Part shown: positions 21,940 to 34,152 of the stretch, piece after piece
Position numbering within the stretch: the stretch's first letter is position 1
How the letters are laid out: each line of letters starts with the position of its first letter
Assembly: GCA_021014325.1 (NCBI GenBank)
Contig: CM037474.1
Span: 25,241,488-25,305,487, forward strand
Length of the DNA: 64,000 nt
Origin: Plazaster borealis
Taxonomy: Eukaryota; Echinodermata; Asteroidea; Forcipulatida; Labidiasteridae
Direction: 5' to 3'
Position numbers and translations under genes: made by a program
Notes under the pieces: model-generated
Databases searched by the model: none
The model's input: the letters and a program-made list of their open reading frames with translations, nothing else
Told to the model about the DNA's origin: nothing

Positions 21940-22257
21940 ATATTATACTTGGTTCTTGTATAGCGCATTTATCCTATAGTGCTTTGCAACAGTATTACCC
22001 CTGTTCGTCGGGCATCCTCTGACTTTCGTAGCTCCATGGGAGCATTCAATTCAACCTCAAAGCTGCTTATTGGTGCTGAGGGGTTAACCAAACACAATAC
22101 TGTCTCTGCCCTCTCAGGTTCCGTATTTATACACCTGGGTTAAGAGAAGCAATTATGGTTAAGTGCCTTGCTCAAAGACACAAGTGTCATGACCGGGAAT
22201 CGAACCCACTGACTCATGATTCAACGTGAGTTCGATAGACCGCTCGGCCACGACACG
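21940..22257 (-). mobile_element. tRNA-derived SINE, minus orientation
   Basis: On the minus strand, box A TGGCCGAGCGG (22240-22250) and box B GGGTTCGATTCC (22196-22207) are intact pol III promoter boxes. The body continues to a TATAAGAACCAAG-like tail. It is a relative of 32726-33036. Box order and body length mark a SINE rather than a functional tRNA gene. Confidence 0.85.
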
Positions 22258-22349
22258 TCACAACATATTATAATAAAACATATGGTGCATGCTGCTTGGC
22301 CATTACCCAAAAAAGTTATAATAATTATGCTAGAGACTCACAATGTACA

Positions 22350-23090
22350 CTCCAAAGACTTCCGGGTCAGAATTGACCCAGATCCGGGTACCGTGGGGCT
22401 TGACCCATTTCTGGGTTAGTATGACCCGGAATCTGTGTCAAAATTGCTCAGAAATAATCAAGGTGATGCGATCAAGCAAAATGAGTCGTTTGTCGACCCA
22501 GGTCATTTTTCATTTTGTTGTACATTTGAAAAGAGCATAATCTATGCTTTAATACTGCTAAAACCCCATGTTGATACCACCTTTGGTTCAAAAGTATAGA
22601 AACACCAAGAGATGCGAGAGCATGAAACTGAGAAAAGGGGGTTTAAAGTCGAGTTGTTTATTTAAACTACATCGGCACATTTTCTTTCAATGCTAATTTT
22701 AACCCCTTGTTGATGTTATTTATCAGGAAGGAAGTTGCCAATATAAAATAAGATATATTTTGGCATTTAAATTTACAAACAAAAATGTTTTTAAAAATTT
22801 CACCCCTGTTGGCCTGTTTTGGCTTGTTTCTCCATACTGATATTCTTCTGACAAACGACTCATTTAGCTTGATCGCATCACTGCTTCTTTTAGCGCTGGG
22901 TCATAATGACGCAGAATTCGAGTTAAATCCCATTGTTAACTACTTTCAAGGTCAGACCCGTAGATGGGTTATAGGCACCCTTGGGATCCGGGTCAACTCC
23001 TCGCGCTAGTCTTTTTTCGTGGTGATATCTGGGCTGGGGTTCCGCGGTGCGCCTTGACTAAAGGCTACTCTGACCCGGGAGTTTGTTTAG
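22350..23090. mobile_element. Possible element rich in GGGTC/GACCC with inverted ends
   Basis: CTTCCGGGTCAGAATTGACC near 22358 and CTCTGACCCGGGAGTTTG near 23069 are inverted repeats, and both sides hold many GACCC/GGGTC words. The middle is AT-rich and non-coding. The boundaries are approximate. Confidence 0.5.
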
Positions 23091-23637
23091 GAATACTTGC
23101 ATTTAGCTTGAGTTAGTCTTGTCCTCGAAAATTCTAAAATTCTCGGCCATCCCCCTGATGACAAAGGTGCATCTTTCCGACAATGACGGGGCAGCCGCAG
23201 ATTGGCCTACCCCGATTAGTCTATTTCGGAGCTCTAATATTTCGCGGACAGTGGTCAAGTTTCACACTGTTGGAAAAAACTGCTCATTGTCGAACGCTCT
23301 GCTGACGTGACATGCATTTATAGTTGTTGTTTTGTTTTTTTACAATTAGAGAGGATCGCCAATTAGAGGGGAACATGGGATATCACGTCAAGCATAACTA
23401 TCTCTGATACACATTGGGGTGGTATTGTACTGTCTATGCCTACGTGAACACTGAGCAGCCCCAGCTGTTGGCAAAAAGAACATTACAAAAACTACAGCAT
23501 GCATTTATAAAAACTCCCCAAAAATGTTGAGGCCCTACCAATGAGAGACAGAAAAAAAAGTTTACATGTAGAATGCAGTAATTGTCCTGCATCCAAAACA
23601 TTAAACTTGTTTGTCCATAATTATTATGTATTTAAAG

Positions 23638-23930
23638 TTCTTGGTGGTCAATTTCAATGTAGAGATCTACTTTTATGTCTAATGTGAGGTGGACATTTCA
23701 CCATTCACAACTATTACGCATAACTATTATTTAAAAAGCGGTTCTTGGTGGTCAATTTCAATGTAGAGATCTACTTTTATGTTTAATGTGAGGTGGACAT
23801 TTCACAATGCATAACTATTATGCATTACTATAAAGCGAATGTTCTTGGTGGTCAATTTCAATGAAGAGATCTGCTTTTATATATGTGAGGTGGACATTTC
23901 ACGTTGCATAACTACGCATAACTATAAAGC
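23638..23930. repeat. Three tandem units of about 100 bp
   Basis: GTTCTTGGTGGTCAATTTCA recurs near 23638, 23744 and 23840. Each is followed by GAGATCT, GTGAGGTGGACATTTCAC and GCATAACTATTA. Confidence 0.9.
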
Positions 23931-24221
23931 GCTACCAGCAGTTCGTGCAAGGTGAATGCAAAGAATATTCTTCGGGATTGAGATTTACCAATTAGGGCCT
24001 ACAAGAAAGGAGGGAAAAAACGTACTTAATAATTTGATGTATCTGTTCATTTTCCACATTATTTACCTGTTCTATTTTATTTTCTGATCATGTCATATTT
24101 TTTGTGTATTGTGAAAAACTGGAGAACACTGCACAAAGTGTTACTTGATGTGTTGCTAAGGGTCGCGGGGCTCGCAGGTCGGTTTCCTGTATTTTCACAA
24201 AAAGTGGTGGTCTGGGAAAAC

Positions 24222-24555
24222 CGATATAGTTATAGATCCTATATACCATAAAACTAATCTGTAAAAATGTTATTTCAAAAGGTGGTAGCGTTTTTAAGAT
24301 ATTGCCGAAAATATGGGGCGGTTATGTCCACGCAGGAAGAATAATCTGCATTGGAATACACACTCTGAGAGGCGTTTCAGATTCAAATGTTTTTGGGGAT
24401 AAAAAGTGATGTATTTTTGCCATAACCGCAGTACTTCGAAGTGAACAGTTTCTCAAAATGCATTATACTATCCAAAGCTGCTGTACTTCTTACCACGTAA
24501 GTTTTTATTGCCATTAATGTTTTTATTTTCAGAGTCAAACGTGTACGATGCTTAA
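24222..24555. mobile_element. TTAA-type MITE, type 4, partial
   Basis: Shares GGTGGTAGCGTTTTT, AGTACTTCGAAGTGAACAGT and ATACTATCCAAAGCTGCTGT with 63052-63326. The right end lies at TTAA 24552. The left end is unclear. Confidence 0.65.
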
Positions 24556-24682
24556 CAGTGTTGTACCCTTTGTAACGAATTGTAACTTGAATTGAATTGA
24601 AATTGTTTTCAGTGTGGGGTCAAAAGTATTCACACTGCTGAACAAGCTGAACGAAGTGTAACGAAATAAATTGTGTTATCAG

Positions 24683-24687
24683 CCAAT
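24683..24687 (+). promoter_or_regulatory. CCAAT box upstream of BAP1
   Basis: AGCCAATAGAGGGCGGC lies about 120 bp before the BAP1 ATG, a usual place for an NF-Y site in a housekeeping promoter. No TATA box is evident. Confidence 0.4.
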
Positions 24688-24807
24688 AGAGGGCGGCATG
24701 TTTGTTGCACTCGTGTTTTGACATTCGGTCGGTTTTTAGCAGTGGTTTTTTGGCCTCGTAAAAAGACGCCATATGAAGACTGAATTCTTATCCTTGGTGT
24801 TTGCAAG

Positions 24808-24844
24808 ATGAATGAAGGGTGGCTTGAGCTCGAGAGTGATCCCG
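24808..24844 (+). CDS. BAP1: BAP1 exon 1
   Basis: The ATG opens [12 protein letters not shown], and the donor is CCCG|GTAAGG. 37 nt, phase 1. Matches the conserved N-terminus, which fixes the start. Confidence 0.95.
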
Positions 24845-27800
24845 GTAAGGCCAATTATGTGCTCAGTTTAGTATTTAAACAAGGTTTCTGTACTGGAACT
24901 TACTTGAATGCCATGTTTTTCTTTGCGTGTCAATCTCTAGGGCACACTGCACCAGTTTCGTGAAAATGATAAAACGTCTCATCAGACTCAGAGAGAATAT
25001 CGTAACAAGAAAAAGATGTGGAATCTGACTTGAGCGCCACTTTTCTGCTCATTGTAACCATGTTGTGACTTACCGAAAATAGTGTATCATTTTAACAGAT
25101 AGTTACCGTGGTCCCCACACGAGATGCACAACAAGTTGATGTGTAGGCTAGCCCTGGTAGGACGTCAGTCAGTGCCACTGCACTGACGTCCTGGGTATAA
25201 AGATCCTTTACAATGCGAACAAAATTTTGAGTAAGATTTTAAAATATTTTTACCTAATTTGAGAAGCTGAAACTCCATTCACTTATTCTTGGTGCCTTTA
25301 TTTACACTTTTGCTGAGTTCAAAACCTATCAAATACATCTATGAATGACATTATTTCAGAAAATAAGTCCAAGTTGTGCACTGGCACTGTGACTCCGTCG
25401 TGTTGCCGCCCGGAAGAAAAAACGTTCAGTGTTACGGGTTAGAGTTAGACAGCGCCCTCTTTTGTGGACTTGGTTCCATGTCAGTTGAGGTTGTCGCATC
25501 GAATGCGTCAATTTCCATTTTATTTTCACAATAATGTCATCCAAGGATAAAATTGGCAATTCTGAATAGAGCAGGCGTAAGGTTCAGGACACAAGGAACA
25601 TGTGAGTCACGTTTCAGCTTCCTCAAAAAGGTGAAAATATGATAAAAAATGGTTATAAATTTTGTTGCAATGCCTGAGGACCTTTATACCCTGGACTCCG
25701 TCGCGTTGTATGCAACGGAGGTGTCCAACCTGGGCTAATGTGTAGGCCTATATAGAATTAGAAAAAAATAGATGTGATTGACATGATTATTGATTCGGTT
25801 ATGGGTCAACTCGGTCCAAAGTCAACTCGGTCCGAGTCAACTCGGTCCAAAGTCAACTCTGTCCGAAGTCATCTCGGTCCGAGGTTAACTCGGTCCGATG
25901 CTAACTCGGTCCGAAGCCAACTCGGTCCGAAATTGTTTATAAGCACTATGGCCTATGCTTACTAATAATCTCGTAAATTAAAAGGGCCTAATAATCAGCA
26001 TTTAAAAAATAAATATTTTGCAGTTAGTGTATGACTTTTTTTAATCCGAAACAAGAAGATAAATAATCCACTTCAGTAAATTAAAACACATAAAACAATT
26101 TGCAATAGTGTGATTTTTTTTCTAATTTTAATCTTTGTATATTTTCCTGTAATTCGACCTCCGGTCGCCATGGGAATTTGTTTTTTAAAGAATAAACCAA
26201 TAATGAATGAATGAATGAATGAAATAATGTAGTCAATTAAGGAGAATGTTTGATTGAAAGTAATATAAACAAAACTTTCTAATAATAAATACTACAAAAT
26301 AAAGAATACCAAATCTATGCTAATGATAAATATTTCATAAAAACTTAGAACCACAAATAGTATGTTTGGTTTTCCAATTTAACGGAACTTAATTAGGTCT
26401 ATCATTATATAATAAAAAAAGGTATATTATGTAAAAAATACAAGTAAAATTCCCCTACATAATAATAATAGAAATTTTCAACCCCCAAAAAAAAAAAAAA
26501 TGTCTTAGACAAACTGCAAAGGAAAGTTCATTTTCTACCATTTTGTTTCATTTCAGAAAGTTGTCTTTTTTAAACGGTGATTATTATTAATTTCTGAGTT
26601 ACAGCGTCGAAATAAATTTGTCCCGCCACTTCCCCGTCAACCACACTTTATTTAATTTTTCGGACCGAGTTGACTTCGGACCGAGATGACTTCGGACCGA
26701 CTTGACTTCGGACCGAGATGACTTGGACCGAGATGACTTTAGACCGAGTTGACTTCGGACGAGTTGACCTCGGACCGAGTTGACCGGTACCCATTGATTC
26801 TCACACTCACAGCTTCGAGTTAGCTTGCAATGGATTGACCTTTGGCAAGTTTGGGCTAAAATTCTGTATCGGGTCGCCACTTTATCTCCCTTAATTTAGG
26901 TCAAATTATACCCTTTACCTCAGACTGTCCAGATGGGTTGACAGGATGAGAATGTAAATACCACTATCTTAATCTAGAGAGAGCAATTTTTGGGCCTATG
27001 AATGATTGGAGTCTTGACAACGCAATGCTGCTGACTACACTCCATTGTTCCTTTGGGCATGAGTGCGCGAGAGTTCTGTCCGCGCAATGAAATGTGCGCT
27101 TGAATTTTCCTTTTTAAAGGTCAAAATTTAGCATTTTAGCTACCATTTCTCAAGTCAAGTCTCAAGAGGAATATTTTTAAAAAGGGAAATAAAGTCTAGA
27201 CTAACATCCATAAACAAATCATATTAATCCCTTAAAAAATGGCTGCCGGATACGGACATTTTTCCCAAGTTTGAGTTTGACTTTCCTCATTAGTGAAGCT
27301 AGCACTAACAGTAGCATAACCTCAACCTCAGTCATGGTGTAGTATTGGGGGCTAGGAATGCATGTATTTTAAATTTAACTTTACATGTATGTGGTTACTG
27401 CAGAAACCATTTTTGTGTAATTTCTCATTTAATTTTAGACAAACGTTTAAAAAATAAAAAGCTTGTTTAAAGGAACGTTACAGAACTGGTAATTAAAATT
27501 TTCTTTAAGATCACAGATTTACATCAAACTTACACGGTCTAATGATGATGATAGTAGAAAACATCCCTAGAAATATTTCTGTCTGAAATGCCATATTTGA
27601 TGAGAAATAAATAAAATTAATTTCCGATTGGAGTTTATCGCTCATGAGCGTTTTATTCATGCATTGTATAACACATGCAAATGTGTAATCGGTTTTTCAC
27701 TATTTTTTTGTGACCCAGATGGCCGATCGATCTCAAACAGGTTTGTTAGTTTATGTATGGTGGATTATGTAAAGTGCTTACACTGCCAGCAACTGTTTTG

Positions 27801-30800
27801 TTAGCAAAAACCAATTCTGTAATGTTCCTTTAAACTACTTTCTATTTTCTACATTTATATGAACCTTTTTCTTTCAATATTTTGTGAATTTTGTTCAATT
27901 ACATGTATTTTGTTTTAAATTTTACACAGGTCTCTTCACGTTATTGGTTGAAGAATTTGGTAAGCATTCGTTTATTTTAATTGAAATCACAAAAATAAAA
28001 GTAAACAACAAGAGGTGTTCCGAGCGGATTGCCCGAACACCTAATAACATGGTAGAGCACTCAGCCCCAGAAAATCTATAAGGTTCAATTAAATGTCACA
28101 AGCTGTGCACACTCAAACAGTATCCAATTTTGTTCAAAGTGCCACGCCACAAATTCACAGCAGTACACAACCAAAACATGAATAGCTGGTCATCTCACTG
28201 ACAACTCTATTATGTTATTATGTTTCATGCTCTGCTTGCTGCGAAATAATTTACTGACAGAACTGTTTCTCCATACATGGTTTGAGCCAAATTTCTGTGC
28301 TAGCGGCCATACAAGCCAAAAATGTTATATTTATAAACAGTATGCATGTGCCCAGGCCTGATGCTTCATGAAGGCAACAGAGGCAATTGCCTCCATGCCT
28401 CTCTGATCATTGCCTTGGTGCCCCTTGAAACATTCCAATAAAAATTTATAATTTCCTCATCTAGATGCGCGCTTTACAAAGGAGAAAATGCCATGGTGCC
28501 CTGCAAGTGCACAAGTGTAAAAATTCCTTGCTAACCTATGAAAAACACTTTATTAAGCGTGAATTTTTCCTGCTGCCGTCAGAGCCAGGAAATTTCGCGT
28601 GGACTTAATTAAAGGTAGGGTCATACCTTGGAAATGACCAGAGCCCCCCCCAAAAAAAAAAAATTTAAAAAAAAAAAAAAAAAAAAATAAAAAATTGTGT
28701 ACTTTCTATCTGAAAGCCTACTTGTTATAAAGATGGTAATGGTATTAGTATTAAGTATCCTGTGAAATGATTTTGTCTGAAGTGCCCCCGTTGATTAGAA
28801 AACAGTAAAAACATTTGAATCTGAGAAATGATTCGTGCATGAATCGTTTCTCAGATTTCTGAGGGTTGATGTCTATTCGTGAATGCTGCAGCCGATACGT
28901 TCGGTACCCGCTGTCACCTCGCTAAACATGGATTGATTCTGTGTGCTTGTGAAAATACTGTGACAGTGTTTTGCTGTTATTTAACAAGTACATAAGGCCT
29001 ACAGTATTCAGCTAAAAGTTTCGCATGTGACATTTATTGTATCTTTCTTGACAATTTTGCCAATAAATCAGCATTATTGACAAAAACCAATTATGGCTCT
29101 ACCTTTAAAGGCCCTGTACAGTGTACACTATTGGTAAAATCAAAAAACACAATGTTCACAGATTCACACATAACTTACATGATTTAAAGTAATGGTAAAA
29201 AAGGGTTCCTTAAAATATTTCTGCCTAAAATGCTATCGTTTCTGAGAAATGAGTAAAACAATAGTTTTTATCACACGCGATAATTTGAAAAAACAGAAAA
29301 CACATCAAAGGTCTCTTTTCACTATTTTCTCGTGACCTCGATGACCAATTAAACTCAAACTTTCACAGGTTTGTTTGTTCGTGCATATATATGTTGAATC
29401 ACACAAAATGTGGACACTGATTTTGAGCTGTTACCAAAAGTGTACAATACCTTTAAGTACATGTAAAAGTATAAACAAATTCTATAATTATAGTGTGTTC
29501 TATCAGCTATGTAAGCGTTGTTGCTGTTGTTGATTGATTTTTCCTGACATCAGGTGTGACAGGAGTACAGGTGGAGGAGATTTACGATCTGCAGAAACCA
29601 ATCGAAGGCCCCGTCTACGGGTTTATCTTCCTCTTCAAATGGATTGAGGAGAGGCGGGCTCGTCGGAAGGTCCAGCCGAACGGTGATGAGGCGTATCTGA
29701 CGGATATCCAAGCAACCCGTGATATGTTCTTTGCCCATCAGGTGAGATAAGTCAATCAGGGCTCAAATTTTACACTGGACCACAAGACCGAGGCCAGTAA
29801 TTTTAGCCCCGGGCCAGTAAACTCTGTTGCCCCTGGTCTTGGCCTTGGTGCCCCTTCAAAAGTTTCCCATAGACTTTAAGATTTTCCAAGGGAAGTGCCC
29901 TTTGCAAAATGAAAATGGCCTTACCCTCTCAAAGATGAAATTCCAGGCCTGGAATCATTTACTGAACACTGTGTAGTATCTTTAACGAAAAGAGATGATG
30001 TTCAAATGTTGACTTCTAGTCTGGTAAATATCTTCCAATTCTGTTGAGTATCAAAATATTTACCCATAAGACAAATGTAAATCTTCTCTTTGTGCCTGTT
30101 CAAATTAAAAACAGTTTACATGTTAAACTTTGTAGAAAGTTCTTTCTCATTAAGATTGTGGTCTTGTAAAATAAATTCTAATCTGGTAAAATTTGTTTAG
30201 CTACAAGCCCTGCGGTCTTGTGGTTTTTAACTCCAAATCTGAGCGCTGTCAATAATGGCTCAAGTTGCACTTTGGCCTAGACCATGCTGTCGCTGTTTGT
30301 AGTCAATCCACATAGTGCCCCTGGTGGGATTCGAACCGGGGTCCTCAAGGTGGAAGGCAAGGAAAGATACCGCTACACCAACCCAACCACCTGACTGTGC
30401 ATTTTCATTAACGGCATATTTATTTGATGATACAACATAAAGCCTTTACATTGACCGTAACAGAATTTGACAACTTTTTTTTTAATGGATTTATTAATTG
30501 TTTTTTAACCTTGTTTTTGTTTCTCTATTTACAGATCGTACCCAACTCGTGTGCTACCCATGCATTGCTCAGTGTGTTATTAAACTGCCCCAGTATAAAG
30601 CTTGGAGAAACTCTCAGCAGTCTTAGAGATTATACAAGGGACTTCGGTCCGGAGGTGAGATCTGAAAAGCGCTGACTCTTCTTGAATTGTGTTATTCATG
30701 TGTTTAGATGTTAACAGTCACACTACACCATTTGTGATGGCAAATTAGGAATAGTGTGATTTGAGGTACTGGATGGTGGAGTATCGATATTTATTCTGTT

Positions 30801-33800
30801 TGCGGTAAAACTCTGCGGTAAAATCTACTTGCTGTGTCAGAAGACGACAATGACTAGAGCAGGCTAGACAAAACACTGAGACCAATCTCACTCCGTGGCA
30901 GTGAAGATAATTACAAGAAGTCCCCCGATCCAGTAAGTGAAAGTAGGAGTCCCTCATCATACCTATCTACTCCGAGGTAGTAGATTAACAGCAGGACCAG
31001 TTCTTAGTGGTGCTAAGTAGACTTCCGTTTTCAAATCTACTCTGCGATAGTACATAAACAGCAGGACAAGTTCACAGTTGATTCAGTAGTCTCCTAATTC
31101 CCAATCTACTCCTTGGCAGTAGATAAACAGCTGCACAAGTTCTTATAATATTTGAACTCGGAACTCTCCCGATTCCTAAAATCTACTCCGTATCATCAGA
31201 TAAATTCCAGGACAAGTTCTTATATAAGAGCAATCTACACATCAAAGTAGATGTTATCATGCAAGCCGAACTAAGACTTAATTTTCTATCACATGGTGTA
31301 GTGTACATGTTAATTTTTTTCATTATGAATTCATTAATTCTGGTTGGAAAATCGAACTTAATCACTATACATAGCCAAGAACCCCATGGAGAGAAGACAA
31401 AGAAGGAAGTTTCAGTTTTAGATGTGGGCGGAAAATCCCAGAGAATTATTCCAGGGAAAACCCACAGGGTCAGGTAGGGACTGAAAATCCAATCCACATA
31501 GTGCCCCCGTAGGGATTTGAACCGGGGTCCTAGAGGTGGAATGTGAGGAAAGATATGACTATGCCAACCTGACAGCCCTCAATGTAACCATCTTCAGGGC
31601 CCAATTTCACAATGAGCTAAGATTAATTTAAAGTTGTGTATAAATCTTAAATGCTTATCAAATTGTGATGTCACAATACAAATTTATTACTATGGCAATA
31701 CTGACAACTCATCTTAAAGGCACTGTACACATTTGGTAATTACTCAAAATATATATTAGCATAAAAACTTACTTGGTAATGAGCAACAGAGAGCTGTTGA
31801 TAGTATAAGACATTGTGAGAAACGACTCCCTCTGAAGTAACATAGTTTTGAGAAAGGGGTAATTTCTCACTAAAATAATAAAAGACTTCTTGCAAGAAGC
31901 CTTCTATATCTGAAAGCACACAAATTTGTACAACAAGGGTGTTTTTTCTTTCATCATTTTCTTGCAACTTCGACAACCAATTGAGCCCAAATTTTCACAG
32001 GCTTGTTATTTTATGCATATGTTGGGATACACCACCAAGTGAGAACACTGGTCTTTGACAATTACCAAACGTGTTCAGTGCCTTTAAAATGAATCTTAGT
32101 GCTGTGTGAAATCGAGCCTTGGGCGTATATTAATTTAATGTTCTACAGAAATGCATCGTTGCTCTACCTGCAAAAAAAATCTTTAAAATTTTTTGTATTT
32201 TTCTAAAACAGAACAAAGGTTATGCCATTGGCAATGTCCCAGAGCTTGCCAAGATTCACAATTCACACGCCCACCCAGAGCCGAGACAAATTCCGGAGAA
32301 GCAGATGGGGATCTTAACGACCAGAGCGAGGGAGACATTTCACTTTGTCAGCTATGTACCCATCAAGGACAGGTTGATAGAACTGGATGGCCTGAAACCA
32401 CACCCAATCGATCATGGTGATTATTGATTATTGATTATTGACTATTAACCACTTCCCAACAAGAATTCTTTTTTGGGAAACCCTAAGTTAACAAACTAAA
32501 GACAAGAATTGTTCGCATAAAATGCACTGGGATTTGTCGTTCTGGTCTTGGCCTTTGCCTTGGTCCTGGCCCTGGCTTGGCCTTGGTCCCCCTTCAAAAG
32601 TTTCTCATAGACTTTAACAATTTTTAATGGAAGTACCCTGTTGCAAACTGAAAATGGGCTCGCCTCTCAAAGATGACGTCTGTAGATTAAGCGCTATATT
32701 AGAACTGAGTATTATTTTTATATAGGGTTGTCGTGGCCGAGCGGTTTAGAGCATCGAATTCAAGTTCTGGTGGTGAAGTCATCAGGATGTTGGTTCGAGT
32801 CCCGGTCGTGACACTTGCTGCCCTTCACCCAGGGGTATAAATGGGTACCTGTGAGGGTAGAGGTTGATATTGTGTTTGAAAAAGCCTTCGGAGCACCACG
32901 GCAGCTCGGGGCTGTATACTCACCAGGGAGCTGAGAAAGATTAAAGGAATGTTTTGGCCCAATAACTAAGGCACTAATGTAAAGCGCATTGATACGTTAT
33001 TGTAAAGTGTGCTATATAAGAACTAGTTATTATTATAATAGAAACCATGTGAGGAGAAGAAATGAAGAAGCATTAGTTATACACTGTTGGAAGACAATTT
33101 ACTGATGTAGAAATCTGGCCAACGAGGGACTAAAATTCCAAAGGCGCTAGTCTTTGTTGGGATCACACCAATATTTAGTTAAAGGAGAACTCCCAAAAGG
33201 GGATATAGACACCAAGCTGGCAACAGCCAATCTCTCTCATACAAACATTGGTTTAACGTCTATGATTATGAATTGCACAAATAAAGAAATTGTGATTCAG
33301 TAACTAGGCGACAATACTTATTCTAGTCATTGTGAAATCAGCGGTTAGCTTGGTAGGATTCGAACCCACAACCTTGTGATTGCAAGTCCTGCAGTCTAAC
33401 CACTAGACCACGGTGACCCTGTTTTCACCAGTGTCTAACACGAAATCATGTTGTAATATTTGTGGATTTTCAGGACTGTGGGGAGAGAATGAGGACTGGA
33501 CAGAGAAGTTTCGACGAGTTATTGGAGAGAGGCTGGAAAATGAAGGGTAGGAGGATATTGATTTAAGAACTTCCTTTAATTCGTCCGACATCATCCGGTT
33601 CAACTTAAATTTAGGCAGATTTGGTGCAACAGAAATTGTCTTTATTATTATATTGTGATTCAGTAACTAGACGACAATACTTATTCTAGTCATTGTGAAA
33701 TCAGCGGTTAGCTTGGTAGGATTCGAACCCACAACAATATTGACTATTGACTATTCTGTTTGGTTATGTTATGTCCATATTCTTGTTGTTCTTTACGGTA

Positions 33801-34117
33801 AAGTCAGATGCTGAGGAGTTGGCTGAGGGTGTATGTGCTGTTAACCTCTCCCCTCTTGTTATCCTCCTTTATCCCCTTTTTACGCCCCTTTATCCTTTTT
33901 TCGCATTTGACATTTTTGTCTTTGTATTTGTGTAACCTAAATTATGTATAATATTAGGTATTTTAGTGTGTTTATTATCATTTGCATTTGTCCTAAATTC
34001 GCCCAGTTCACTTAATTATTATTATGTTTTAATCTAATGTTTGCATTGTTCTTTTCTTGTTTACTCAATGTTTTACTGTAAAGCGCTTTGAGGCTTGCAT
34101 AAGGCGCTCTAAAAATC

Positions 34118-34152
<35 letters not shown>

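Noticed and set aside
32726..32812. Possible tRNA-Ser or tRNA-Leu gene
   Set aside because: Perfect pol III boxes but followed by a typical SINE body and tail, with relatives at 21940-22257, 34964-35350 and 39853-40262.
33343..33418. Possible tRNA gene on the minus strand
   Set aside because: Box A and box B are good, but the acceptor ends do not pair and part of it is duplicated at 33653-33736. A SINE head fits better.
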